From Larix kaempferi (lineage: Eukaryota > Streptophyta > Pinopsida > Pinales > Pinaceae), in NCBI GenBank assembly GCA_027924585.1, contig BSBM01000877.1:3473501-3537500 (forward strand): 64,000 nt of DNA, in the 5' to 3' direction. The translations under genes were made by a program, and so were the position numbers. The notes under the pieces are model-generated. The model was not told the DNA's origin, made no database searches, and saw nothing but the letters and a program-made list of their open reading frames with translations. This document shows, piece after piece, positions 21,879-33,014 of this stretch. Position 1 is the stretch's first letter, and every line of letters begins with the position of its first letter.

Positions 21879-21907
21879 TTGGATGCATAATTAAATTATG
21901 CATCCAA
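21879..21907. repeat. Perfect 14-bp-arm palindrome
   Basis: The arms TTGGATGCATAATT and AATTATGCATCCAA are separated by one A. Further out, CCCATGTTG at 21912-21920 pairs with CAACATGGG at 21971-21979. The set could be part of a small MITE-like or hairpin element. No target duplication is evident. Confidence 0.6.
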
Positions 21908-21980
21908 TGAGTACCCATGTTGCATACTTTTAACAACATCCACACCATGAAAAATTGAAAATACATTGGCCAACATGGGT

Positions 21981-22068
21981 TAAAAAATGTTCTTTTTACT
22001 ACACAAAAATGTTCGTTAAAAAGATAACACAATTGTATAAAAAAATGTTCTTTTTACTAGACAAAAAT
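21981..22068 (+). repeat. Short direct repeat around AATGTTCTTTTTACTA
   Basis: A roughly 30-bp A/T-rich unit containing AAAATGTTCTTTTTACTA occurs at 21981-22010 and again at about 22038-22068 with one change, a spacing of about 57 bp. It is probably a simple local duplication. Confidence 0.5.
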
Positions 22069-23607
22069 TCACAATGCTGCCCACGTCGGCTGGATAGAGA
22101 CGAGATAGGGACAATGCAGGAAGATACTTCTTGACCATTGGCCAACAAAAGCATGGGGTCCATACAAGAATCCCTTGGATGACATGTATCTCTCAACAAA
22201 CATGGGGTACTTTATATCCATGTAGAACACATTAATCCCTACACCAACTTATTATGATACCTCGCTATGGATTTGAGTGGAAAATAATAATGTACCAAGA
22301 TAATTGAGAAGTTAAGGGATGGAAATAACCTCATCACAATTGCATTAATATGATTAATTTTTTTAGGGAGGAGTAGGTAAGATTATTGATGGAAAAGGAT
22401 TCACTCTTCAAAACAGGGACATAGATGGACATAGGTATCATTCTCATTGCTGAGAATGCATGAGAAATGCCTCAATTGAGTAAAACTAGTGTAAAGAGAT
22501 CCAACAACCAACAACAAGGTAGCATCATGTTTGGATCATGGCGTGGGATAGGTGGAAAAGGAGAGCTAGTGTCAAACTTCAAAATCCAAGTAGTGAACAA
22601 TTGAAAGAAGCAACATTTTCCAATTACTACAAGGAGACCATCCCGCATGCCTGTAAACTGTAAATAGAATTCATGGAGTGGAGGATCTGGCATGACAAAG
22701 AAATTTTCAAGAGGTAGACAAAATTCAATCCCTGGAAAAATGGCTTATAGACCCAACTGAATCTCAGTCTTGACAGGTGCTTTACAATCTCTCTCTTGTG
22801 ATGTTTTGGATGGACAAACCTTGTTAGGCCGCATTCTAGTCAACCTTTAGAAGGAGTCGAAAAAATTGAAGGAGGAACTACATCTACTCAAGGACATGAT
22901 TGTTGACTCTAATATTATGAATTCCAAATTGAACCTCATAGGTCGTTGTCTAGGAGTTGAGTTCATTTCTCTAACATCTTCAACACCCAACAAATCTAAT
23001 AGCTCTCAAGAGGAAGAGGTAGAGAATAACGTGGAAAGATAGGAAATTGAGCAAAATCATGTAATATTTTAGGTTGGTACAGTCTTCCATCCCATGGAGG
23101 ACTAGATTCAAAACCTAGGTGACACAAAAAATCGTATAGTTCTGTATGAGCACTCAGTGGTCCTAAATTGGTGACCAAATCACTGCTTGGTCAGGTTCTG
23201 ATGGAACAAAATACAGAGATTTCGAGCCTTAAAAGGAAGCTAGAATGACTGCAAGACCAAAGGACAGTCTCAAAGATCACGGTAGGAAATATGGATATAA
23301 TTGGGAGGAATCCAGAGGTGAAACTTGCGTAGAATAATTCTCCTGTAGGTTGCTCCCACATAAATCCTCTTATCATTAAGGATGATGACTCTCATCATGA
23401 TCCACCCGCTATTTAGTTGTTTAGTCCTCAGATATTATAGGTATTTTTGTTTCATTGTCATACATTGTACTCTAGTTAATTTTCAAGTTGTGGCTTGTTA
23501 TGTACAGGGCGTAAATCCCTCTATAGACATTCAATCCAGTACAATTTTGGTTATTAGAATAAAATAATTTTTTGAGATAAGTACCACCCAGACACTCTTC
23601 TTCATCC

Positions 23608-24080
23608 TGGTATCACATAGAGGTAGGTTCATCACACCTATGGATCTTCTAGAGATAGTTAGTTGATAGAAAATAGTCAATTAGTAGAGCAGTCGAATGG
23701 AGGCTTGACTGAGCGGTTGACTAATTAGTCAGCTGAATGGCCGATGAGGTTATGTTTGACTCGAATAGAACAACCGAATAATCTAGGGGAAATTGCAGAT
23801 TTTGTGGAAATAATTAGAACCAATAGCCCTATTTGTGGACCAAATCATCCTCACTTCAAGGGATTTTGTTATATTTGGTTACTATAAAAGAATGACCCTA
23901 TGGGTTGTGTTAATGTGTTGCAATTGTTGTTGTAAAAAGCATTGTGATGTTCTAATCATAATGCGTTGTGCTTAAGTGTTGTAACGATGTCTTTACACAC
24001 CACCTCTTTTCTTGGAATACAACTCCCTTATACTATTTTCTTTTATGTTATGCAGTTCAATGTGAAGAGGTTCCCTAACA
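23608..24080 (+). repeat. E3 5' LTR
   Basis: It ends ...GGTTCCCTAACA directly before the primer site. Its first bases are decayed relative to the TGTTGGAACC of the 3' copy. A TATA box (TATAAAAG) lies at 23883-23890. Repeated AGTTGATAG/GTCGACTG-like motifs occur in its U3, as in the other copy. Confidence 0.8.
23883..23890 (+). promoter_or_regulatory. TATA box of E3 5' LTR
   Basis: TATAAAAG about 200 bp before the LTR end, matched in the 3' LTR by TATAAAAT at the same place. It would set the start of element RNA. Confidence 0.5.
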
Positions 24081-24092
24081 TGGTATCAAATA
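24081..24092 (+). other. E3 primer-binding site
   Basis: TGGTATCAAATA follows the LTR directly. It matches the initiator tRNA-Met site TGGTATCAGAGC in its first eight bases, the usual copia primer. Confidence 0.75.
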
Positions 24093-24216
24093 AATTGGTT
24101 TTGGCCTAGCCTATTGTCTACAAATGGAGCTGAGTTGCATCTAGGGTTGATCGAATCTGGGTTGAATATTTGTCAATTGATACCTTTTATTTGAACTTGG
24201 ATCATAGATCAAAAGG

Positions 24217-25130
24217 ATGAATTCCAAGATAGAACCCATTTTTACGAATGGACACAACTATGCAATCTGAGCGCCAAATATGGAAACTTTGTTGAAGAGC
24301 AAGGGACTGTGGAAATATAATAAGGCCACTATTCTGGATCCGACAGATGACTAAGATACATTTTTCTTCAATGGAAAGAAGGATGAGTTCATTGGGGTCA
24401 TCACGACCTACATTTCAAGGGAGATTCACTTTCATACAAGAGAGATCAACTATCCTCATGTCGTTTGGAGTAAGATGAAGTCACTATTTGACAACGTTAA
24501 TGAAATTCAATTAATGCAAATATAGAAAGAGTTGATCTCTTTGGAACCCCACTCCTTTAAAAGGATTGAGGACTATTTAGCTCGCATCAAGGAGCTGCAG
24601 TTGAAATAGAGTGAATGTGGTTAGGGTTTTCTGAATAAGGATGGACAACTCATTGAACTGGCCTTGATGAATTTGAGCAAACCTTATGATATGTTATGCT
24701 CTTCATTTCGTGCTAATTGGATTCCATGCAAGAAATATGGTAAAGACTTCACCTTTGATATATTCTGTGATTTGTTGATTAAATACCAACAAAATTTTCT
24801 TTAAGAAGGGAAGCTTAGTAGAAAACACCAGGCTCACTTGCTTAAAAGCAAGGTCAAGATAAATTATAAAGAATGTGTTTGATCAGATAATCGACTATAA
24901 TGTATTGGAAAAACTACTAAGGGAAAGACCAATGATTTTACATCAATGAAGAAGAATCAAAAGAAGAAAACCTATCACTAATGTGGAAAGGTGAGGCATG
25001 TCAAGAAAACATGTTGGAAGAATACAATAGACTTGGAGGAAAAGGTAAATCATCTTGAATAAGGCACGTCAACTGGTCAATTGATCAACCGACCCACTGA
25101 AAACTTTAACTTTTCTATTATCACTTCCCA
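24217..25130 (+). pseudogene. E3 gag (copia type)
   Basis: From the ATG at 24217 the frame reads MNSKIEPIFTNGHNYAI, then a TGA where relatives have Trp, then APNMETLLKSKGLWKYNK. It goes on with ELISLEPHSFKRIEDYLARIK and LMNLSKPYDMLCSSFRAN, the copia UBN2-type gag pattern. At least seven stops interrupt it. A zinc knuckle remains near 24970-25015 as CGKVRHVKKTC with the first Cys lost. The protein would package element RNA. The breaks are mostly TGG or CAG turned into stops. Confidence 0.7.
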
Positions 25131-25136
25131 AGAATT

Positions 25137-25520
25137 TGTGAGGAACCTGCAACAATTTATTAATGAAAGTACACGAGATAGTAGTAAGAACAGAACTCAG
25201 AATCACTTTATTGATCACAAGCCACTTTGAGGGGGCAACCTCCTTTGAGCAAGCTCAATACAAATAAATTCACGGTACCTTCATTGGCCTCAACACACAC
25301 TTATATACTAAGTCTATGCCCAATACTATGGGTCAATACCATGGGACATATAATACTACGGGACGACTTACAAAGCATATGCATCCAATACTATGGGTCA
25401 ATACCATGGGCTAATACAAACTATGTATCAACAAATACTACAGGACGAATTACAAAGCATATGCGTCCAACAACAATATACTAACAAAGTAAAGAGAAGG
25501 GTTGACACAGGTTGCTAACA
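25137..25520 (-). repeat. Solo LTR of the E9 family inside E3
   Basis: The reverse complement matches the E9 LTRs (51420-51794, 56543-56917) along its whole length, from TGTGAGGAACCTGC to GTTGCTAACA. Flanks GAATT and GAAGT look like a 5-bp duplication with one change. On both sides the E3 copia frame resumes with protease sequence. A block around CAATACTATGGGTCAATACC occurs twice inside it. A full element recombined out between its LTRs, or this is all that inserted. Confidence 0.8.
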
Positions 25521-25525
25521 GAAGT

Positions 25526-25700
25526 ACATGCCCATACCACTCAAATAGAATGTATAGTCGATTCTAGTTGCACTCATCATATAGATAAGGATGCACATCT
25601 ATTCTCTTCCTTAAGTAGAACTCCATAATAGAATATTTATGTAGCCGATGATTATGATATTATGGTTGATTGAAGCAACTATGTTGAATGCCGGCATGGT
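25526..25700 (+). pseudogene. E3 aspartic protease
   Basis: Right after the solo LTR the frame reads IECIVDSSCTHHIDKDAHLF, the copia protease active site with Asp-Ser-Ser in place of Asp-Ser-Gly. The remainder up to the integrase is broken by stops. The protease would cut the copia polyprotein. Confidence 0.65.
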
Positions 25701-25779
25701 TGAATATATAATGTCTATCATGTACCTATCTTGAGTGCGAATTTGTTGTCGATTGAGCAAATTACACATATTAAGAAGA

Positions 25780-26700
25780 CTGTTGAGTTTTGGTTAGATC
25801 ACTTTATCATAAAGGATCTAAGGCTGGAGGGTGATTGTTTCTTCAGGATAATTATATCCCAAATATGTAATTTAAAAGTTCTATGATTCCCCCAAGCATG
25901 ATTTTTGTCCGACTGGACCGATGACCCTCATTGATAAGACTGATGACAGAAGTCAAATTTAGCATGGATGACTTGGACATATGAACTTTCAAAGTTATAA
26001 TATGATGGTAAAAAATAATATGGTTATTGGTCTCCCACATACCATTCCACTTGATGGAGTTTGTAGAGGATGTGTGCTTCGAAAGCATCATCATGCACTC
26101 TTTGATTTTAGGAAAGCATGGCGAGCACATAACCAATTGAAACTTGTTCACGGTGATATCTATTGCATGAAAAAACGGTCATTAGTAGGTGCGAAGTATG
26201 TTTTGACCTTCATTGATGATTTCTCTAAGTTTTCTTAGGTATATTTATTGAAGTATAAGAGTAATGTATTTGAAATATTCAAGGAATTTAGGGCATTGGT
26301 TGAGAAGCAATGTGATCGACCTATCAAATGTTTTAGATCAGATAATGGTGGAGAATATCTGAGTCAACATTTTGAAGAATATCTCTTGAAAAATGACATT
26401 TATTGGTACAGATATGTCCCTCACACCCATCAATAGAATGGATTTATAGAGAGGAAGAATTAGTCTTTGGTAGAAATGGATTAGTGCCTACTATATACCA
26501 AATATATTTTGACTAAATTTTGGGCAAAAGTTGTTTACTACTCAAACTTTCTCCTGAATCGCATTCCAACTAGAGTTGTTAGTGACATGCATACAGTCAT
26601 GAAATGGAAAGAAGGAAACCTTTTTTCAGACACCTCTGAACCTTTGGATATGTTTCTTGGGAACATATCAGTGATAATTGTAGGAATAAATTGGATGTAA
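25780..26700 (+). pseudogene. E3 integrase
   Basis: The 25981-26238 frame has the zinc module end GVCRGCVLRKHHHALF and the first catalytic Asp in LVHGDIYCM. The next (26248-26436) has the second Asp in CFRSDNGGEYLSQHF. After a stop the third acid is present as NGFIERKN near 26445. The 26509-26700 frame continues with FWAKVVYYSNFLLNRIP. The triad is intact but at least five stops break the frame. It would insert copia cDNA. Confidence 0.75.
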
Positions 26701-27189
26701 AGATTCATTCTTGCATCATGAACGACTATTATGATTAGTCAATAACACATCAATTATTTGACCTAGTCAAACAACAAATCATTTTGAGCAGAAATATGAT
26801 ATTTGATGTCAATATTTCAGGTAATAAGTTGTTGAGCTCATCGTCTAGTCTATTGCAAATTGATCCTTTTGATATTACTGAATAATCGGGATTGATTGTA
26901 CCCTTCTTTGAATCTTCAACTAGATCGATGAATTCTACTCCTGATTCGACTGGTATTCGGTTTACATTGACTGAGGACATTGACATGCCCTCTCTTTCAA
27001 ATAATGATCACTGAAATGGATCACCATCGACTTGTATACCTTAGTGTGCTGCTAAAACAATTGAAGTTAGTCGAACTAATGTTGGAGATGCTAGTGTTGG
27101 TTAGCATATCCATAATCAGAAAAAACATGGCAGTGTTGCATTGATGGAAAGTGTTCTTGAAATATGTGATCCTGGAACTTATGTTGATG

Positions 27190-27932
27190 CTTAGGGATTT
27201 TTTGAATGGGAGAATGCTATGGTTGCTGAAATTGATTCTTTGAACAAGAATCAAACTTGGGAACTCATTCCTCGACCGCAAGGAAAGAATTATGTGAAGT
27301 GTCTATGGGTCTACAATACCAAGTTTACTTCCAACGGTGTTTTTGAACTTCACAAGGCTTGCTTGGTAGCCAATGTATTCTCTCAGCAAGAAGGCATCAA
27401 ATACACTAAAACTTTTGCTCCTATTGCAAAGATAAACTCCATTTGACTAATTCTTTCCCTTGCTACTGGTTTTGGATGGGAAATTCACCAAATGGATGTT
27501 AAAAGTGTGTTTATTCATGGAGATTTGTCTAAATAAATCTATATGGAACAATGTCCTAGTTTTGAGACAGATTTTGGTTTTGTTTGTCAACTCAAGAAGT
27601 CATTGTATGGTTTGAAACAAGCACATTGTACTTGGAATGAGAAGATTGATCATTTATTTCTCAATCTTGGCTTCAAATGTGGTGAATATAATCACAGTAT
27701 TTATGTATTACATGTTCATGATGATACCTTGATTGTGGAATTATATGTTGATGATTTAGTCATAATAGGAAATTATGTCAATTTGATTTTGAGTTTGAAG
27801 AAGCAACTTATAGATGCCTTTCAAAAGACTGATCTTGGCCTATTGCATTTCGTTTTGGGCATTCAAATTTTGCAAATGAATGATGGTATATTTCTTTCTC
27901 AACCCAAATATGCTTTGGATATTTTGAAATGA
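27190..27932 (+). pseudogene. E3 reverse transcriptase
   Basis: Frames 27219-27446 and 27543-27932 carry the copia RT: EIDSLNKNQTWELIPRP, KTFAPIAKINSI, then HQMDVKSVFIHGDLS, LKKSLYGLKQAHCTWNEK and the catalytic LYVDDLVIIG. It ends near LGIQILQMNDGIFLSQPKYALDIL. Two or three stops separate the pieces. The YVDD box is intact. Confidence 0.85.
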
Positions 27933-28680
27933 TTCAAGATGGATGACTGTGAGTCTTGTGATACACCTTATCAGTTGGGCGTAAAAATGTTGAAGGAGAC
28001 TCTCTACAAGTTGACGTCACTCTTTATTGATAGTTGGTCAGTACCCTTATTTAATTAACTCACAATAAACTTGATCTCTTCTTTTTTGTTAGTGTGGTTT
28101 CCCGGTTCATGCAATAGTCTCAAGAAAGTCAATAGAAAGTTGCAAAGAGATTTTTTTGCTATATTAAAGGAACTTATCAATATGGTATTAAGTATTGTCA
28201 CAATTCAGAACCATTGACCGAGTTCACTAATTTCAACCAGGGAGGTGACATACTGCAAGTCCACTTTTGGATATGTGTTTTGACTTAGTTTTGGACCCTT
28301 GGTCTGGTCATGTAAAAAACATAAGGTAATCCCTCTTTCAACTATAGAAGCAAAATATCGCAGTGCTGCTAATGTAGGTATGGAGGAAGTTTGGATTCAT
28401 TATCTTTTAGAAGAGCTTGGTTTTCCTGTTTACACCTAGAATTTTATCCATTGTGACAATCAAAGTATAATACAAGTTGATGATAATCTAGTTGCTCAAA
28501 GAAAAATGGAGCATGTTGAACTTCATGTTCATTATTTGAGATAGTTGGTACATGACAATGTTGTATCACTTGGTTATTGAAAGACAGATGATCAGATCGT
28601 TATATTTATGAAGCCTCTACTAGAATCTAAGTTTGTCAAAATTCAGGCTATGCTTGGGCTTCAAGAAGCTGCAATTATGG
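27933..28680 (+). pseudogene. E3 RNase H and end of pol
   Basis: Broken frames show KSTFGYVF near 28262, the block WIHYLLEELGFPVYT near 28393, the Asp-Asn pair in HCDNQSIIQVDDNL and KMEHVELHVHYLR, all typical of the copia RNase H. Stops and shifts are numerous. Pol ends near LGLQEAAIMG before the polypurine region. Confidence 0.65.
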
Positions 28681-28744
28681 GGGGGGTGTTTAGAGAACAT
28701 AATTTCACCTCTTGAATCTCCAGAGCATTGTGTTGATGGCAGGG

Positions 28745-29223
28745 TGTTGGAACCTAAGCTTATGCAGGTTCTATCATGCCTCTAGATATTTTGGAGATAG
28801 TCAGTTGATAGACAACAGTTGACTAGCAGAGCAGTCGATTGGAGTTTTGACTAAGTGGTCGACTGATTGGTCAATTGAATGGTCGACAAGGATGTGTTTG
28901 GATTGACATGAACAATCAACAAATCTATGGGACGTTGTGGATTTTGTGGAAACAGTTAGAACCAACGACCCTTATTTGTGGATCAAATAATCATCACTTT
29001 AAGAGATTCTTTTAGATATGGAGACTATAAAATAATGATCCTATGGGTTGTGTTGATATGTTGCAATTAATGTTGTAGAATGCATTGTGATGTTCCGATC
29101 ATAATGCATTGTGCTTAAGTGTTTTAATAATGTATTTAGACACCACCTCTTTTCTTGGAATACATTTCCCTTCTTCTATTTTCTTTTATATTCTATAGTT
29201 CAATGTGAAGAGGTTCCCCAACA
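28745..29223 (+). repeat. E3 3' LTR
   Basis: It starts TGTTGGAACC and ends GGTTCCCCAACA, good inverted ends, 479 bp. The short purine tract GGCAGGG precedes it. It aligns with 23608-24080 over the full length with roughly 15% differences by eye. Confidence 0.8.
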
Positions 29224-29826
29224 ACTATAAAAGGTAATATGGGGATCTGGAAGGAATACTACCAATGGAGAATATGCAAGTTGAAAACTAGTAGTCATAA
29301 CCTTCTCCAAACTAACTTCAGTGATGCTCTCTACATAAAGGGGAGTAGAGACATAAAATAAAGGGTGAAAGTATATGTCATCCCAGAAATGGAAACTATC
29401 TATGGACCATTCATCTCAAGCATCCTCTAAATCACACCACCTAGATATTTCCCTTGTATATTCCTTGTCAATATGTCTCCAAAGTTCCAATCTTTGGATT
29501 GCTTTATAGGCTTCATATATTTATTTTATTTTATGTTATATATAGAGTATCTCTATTTGAATCACTTCAGGGAGAGAAAATTCTTCTAGTTTGAGTAACC
29601 AACGTTGGATATACTCTTCATATTTCATACAAAGTTCAAGAAAAATTATAAGATGTGTATCTACCACATAATATTCATAAAACCTTGGATATTCCTCAGT
29701 GATGGGGGATAATATCTCCCTATAAAATTTCATAAGAAACTTTAAGCATGAGTGGTAGGGTATTGAGGGGAAAAAATTATAACAGTTGTAACACTCTCAA
29801 TATTGTTTGGAAATATATAATGTAAT

Positions 29827-30287
29827 ATGTCAGATCAAAGCCCTAGAATTTTTCTATCAAATGGCATTGATCTAGAGGAAATTTTAACACTCTATCAAAA
29901 CTTATCTCCTTTGAATAACTCACAACTATCATTGGAAATCCCTAAAAATATATATTTCAAAGTCCAATATCTCCTTCACCCAAACTTCAATTCGAGCATT
30001 TTTGTTGAAATCATGTATTTTTGTGAGGAGAATACAAATCTACAATAGTGTCTAAAAATTCTATTGAAAATTACTTAGAAATTGATCCAATTGTCATAAC
30101 CATCATTTTCCCTTTGGAAAAATGGAAAATAGAAAACAAATTCTCTATTGGGGCCCAAGAAACAGATCTAATACCAAATGTTAAATACATTATATTTGAA
30201 TATGAAATTAGGAATGCTCCACACTTTATCAATATCAAAACCCTTAGGGTAGGACAACACCTTATAATTGATCCTTTTATGGAATAA
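29827..30287 (+). pseudogene. Two overlapping short ORFs, unknown product
   Basis: The first frame (29827-30048, 73 codons) begins MSDQSPRIFLSNGIDLEEIL and ends in TAG. The second (from 30048, GTG at its head, to 30287) reads SKNSIENYLEIDPIVITIIF and ends DPFME. They could be one old gene of about 150 residues with a single frameshift at 30046. I recognise no domain. The composition is hydrophobic and Ile/Asn-rich, much like the AT-rich surroundings, so chance ORFs are also possible. Confidence 0.25.
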
Positions 30288-30985
30288 ATCCACTTATGTT
30301 TACTTGCCTCTTAAGGTTGGATGACCTCTCAAGAGCTAAGATCCAATTGCAATATTATTCCACATGTGATTCACAAGAAGAACTCAATCCTTATTTATAT
30401 ATAATAAAATAATTTTAACTATAACAACTTCCTAACTACCTAGTGGATCTTTAATGAGTCCCCATACATTTATTCAATACCAATTACCATAGTGGGCCTT
30501 ATTTAAGAATAACAAACAATGAACCAAGTCCACATTACATTCAATTGCCTCCACTATTATTACTCTAATGGGCTCTTTGTCCCCATTATTACAACCCTAT
30601 GGAGGATTGTGACATTTAGTGAAATTATTTGATGTTCTATTGATTTGTCATGATGTGATAATATATTACAAATTGTGTACTCTATTTTAAGCAAGTACTT
30701 TTTCGAAAATGTGAATTTGTTGCTTTATTTTGTTTTTTTAACTTGGCTCCATTTTTAATATTCAATACTTTTTTTTATATTTTTGTTGATTCCATTTTGA
30801 TGAAATTTATATAGACAAATATTAATTTTTAAACATATTTAGATATAAAGAAATTGATTCCTTAAATAAATTAATTCATTATGATGACTTTACAAAATAA
30901 AATAGTCACTTGAATTGATTTAAACATAAAAAATGGCTAACTAGTAAAACCAATGTAGACTCATTTTAATCTTGGACCTATGAAC

Positions 30986-31083
30986 CATTGAGAGGGATCA
31001 AATCCCTAAAGGTGAAAATATTTTTCATGGTGTAAAAATTTGATAGAAGGTTTGCACCTTGATGGATTTGATCCTTCTCAATG
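30986..31083. repeat. Imperfect inverted repeat, 29-bp arms
   Basis: The arm 30986-31014 pairs with 31055-31083 with about four mismatches, leaving a loop of 40 bases. The RNA would fold as a long hairpin, as in a small MITE or a microRNA-like precursor. No target duplication or expression evidence is visible. Confidence 0.6.
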
Positions 31084-31280
31084 CTTGATATAACCTATAT
31101 TAATATAAATATAAGGTGGTCTTATTTTTCTAGTTTCAAGAAAAGGGATGGTGTTTTGTAGGAAAATGCTAATCAATCCATAGTTTTTGTGAGATATTTA
31201 GTGTGGAATATATGAGTTTTTATTTTAATTTCCATTATTATTTGATATTATTGTTTCATTATATTCAACTAACCTCATAT

Positions 31281-31343
31281 GTGATTTATATTCAATGCTT
31301 TAATAATGTGATTTATATTCAATGCTTTAATAATGTGATTTAT
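31281..31343 (+). repeat. 27-bp tandem duplication
   Basis: The unit beginning GTGATTTATATTCAATGC occurs at 31281-31307 and again, identical, at 31308-31334. A third partial copy (GTGATTTAT) follows. It looks recent because the copies are identical. Confidence 0.9.
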
Positions 31344-31542
31344 TTTTTAAAATATTATATAAGTTGTTATAATATGGTCGACATACACTAATGCTAGTGT
31401 TACTTGTGTTACATTTATACCTCATGCTGGGTTGTAGGATGGGCCATTCAATGCAATAAAAACAATTTATAATTAATTGTAAATGGGAATGATTAGTTTA
31501 TCATCTCCCATTTAATCATATATATTTTAGCAATTAATAGGG

Positions 31543-32198
31543 TGTTGACACAACTCTTCTCGACAGGGGTTCACACTGTCAACAAATACCAACAGCCCTT
31601 ATGCATTGGCCCGAAAAGGGGTTAGCCTTCCAGCAACGTCTGCGATGTAGACGAGGTCTCACCCGAAGTGAATAAGGGAGCTGTAGGAGCCAAGATTCCG
31701 CAGTTGTGGAGAAGATATGTGCACATTTACCCAGAGATCGCAATATTTACCACAGTCTATTTAATGCATCATTCACATATATATCTCAAAGCATATTCAA
31801 CAGCACATTCACATTCTTCAACAAAGCATATCGACACAAATCAACATAAAAAATTTAAATAACCCATCATTGCCTAACAATAGAATTCATAACCAAACAT
31901 CACCATTCATTAACATCTGCGGAACAAACCTCGCAAAGAATAGTCAAGTCATTTCTATCGCAGATACAACCGAATCCAAAAGATCGTATTAATCTTCAAA
32001 ACTTAGCTGCCCTTAAGCTTACAATCTTGTCCTATTTATATGTTTATCTCTTATTACAATTTGGTCCACATGACCGACTCAACTAATCTGATACTTCTTA
32101 TATTTCCTCAAAACATGGCGAAAGGTCCTTTTTTTGCAGGATGACCCTTTCACATCTGTCAGCTTCCGCACTTCCAGCGGATTTGTCCCATGCCAACA
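31543..32198 (-). repeat. E4 3' LTR
   Basis: 656 bp, outer edge next to TAGGG. On the element strand a purine/G-rich tract (TTGGGGGCC) precedes it at about 32199-32207. The TATA box (TATAAATA, minus) is at 32033-32040. Confidence 0.93.
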
Positions 32199-32236
32199 GG
32201 CCCCCAACACAATATTGTGGCTCATCCCGAGCCACT

Positions 32237-33014
32237 TCAGTGGGCCACTGCTGGTACACGTATTTGCTGGGGGACTCGAAGATGTTCTTGCTGTCTGGAA
32301 CTCGTTGTTGGGTACTTCATCTGCCCGTTTTTCAGTTGTTGGTTCATCATTCGGGAGTTTCTGCACTCATCCTCTAGTCTCTTGGAACCTTCATCATCTA
32401 CCTCATCGGAGTCTGCTGGGTTATCCTCTGTCTGTCTTATCTTGAGAAAGGAGTTGTCAGCGACACCAAGGTGGGAAACAGGCCGCATACTCTGGCACAT
32501 CTATTTCATGCCTTGGATGATATCCACCCAAGGTTAGAGACCTGCTACCCTGGTTCTTCTGGTGTTCACTGGGACCAGGGAGCTTCGAACTACTACCATG
32601 TGCCTAAGCATGTTGGATGAGACCTCAGTGTTGTGATATCCGGGTGTCCTGACTTCTGGTTGGTCTAGGCGCTGATGTATACTCATTGTTCGATCCCAAT
32701 GTACTCCAAGTGTGCCACCGTATGAAATGCAGTGGAGAATTTCCACAGCCTCCTTAGAATGCCTAAGCTATACAAAAACCTGTCTGCCTATTAGCATGGG
32801 TCCTCTATCTCTAGAAACTACTTTGGGGCTCTGCACGATGTCTGGTTCCTATATTTATGCATTTCCGTCATCCAGGATGTTCATCAAGACCTCTGTGGTA
32901 GATCTGTTTGGTTTGGTACGTCGATTCGGTCATCATTTCGTCTGTGTGGGTGACTGGTTTCAGGCGTGCGAGATGGGTGACCATACCGTCCCCCTCATCT
33001 TCTTCTGATTTCAT
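32237..33014 (-). pseudogene. E4 extra ORF between integrase and 3' LTR
   Basis: It starts MKSEEDEGDGMVTHLARLK at 33014, is broken by a stop and a shift near 32820-32870, and continues as GPMLIGRQVFV, SKEAVEILHCISYGGTLG, RTMSIHQRLDQPEVRTPG and MLRHMVVVRSSLVPVN. A second piece (32500-32237) is acidic and then Gln/Arg-rich, ending VPAVAH and a stop 39 bp before the LTR. No named domain is recognised. The segment from RQVFV to VPVN looks like a folded domain. It matches E2 in place and orientation, but I cannot align the two proteins, so they may be different parts or different genes. Confidence 0.45.

Larger units (their letters stand above)
19467..23607. other. Non-coding AT-rich DNA
   Basis: About 4.1 kb with only short chance ORFs and no retroelement protein motifs on either strand. 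It contains the palindrome at 21879-21907 and the short direct repeat at 21981-22068. It is probably old intergenic DNA that received E3. Confidence 0.6.
23608..29223 (+). mobile_element. E3: Ty1/copia retrotransposon, old
   Basis: Two related LTRs (23608-24080 and 28745-29223) flank a primer site matching initiator tRNA-Met and the copia order gag, PR, INT, RT, RH on the plus strand. The LTRs differ at roughly 15% by eye and every domain has stops, so it is the oldest element whose two LTRs are recognisable. No target duplication is visible (CATCC left, ACTAT right). A solo LTR of the E9 family lies at 25137-25520 between gag and protease. Confidence 0.85.
29224..31542. other. Non-coding AT-rich DNA between E3 and E4
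   Basis: It holds two short ORFs (29827-30287), a hairpin (30986-31083) and a 27-bp duplication (31281-31343). No retroelement motifs are seen. E4 was inserted at its right end, and the same DNA continues after 39694. Confidence 0.6.

Noticed and set aside
28687-28744. Alternative E3 3' LTR start at TGTTTAGAG after a G-run
   Set aside because: The 5' LTR has no counterpart for these 58 bases, and TGTTGGAACC at 28745 pairs with the inverted end GGTTCCCCAACA.
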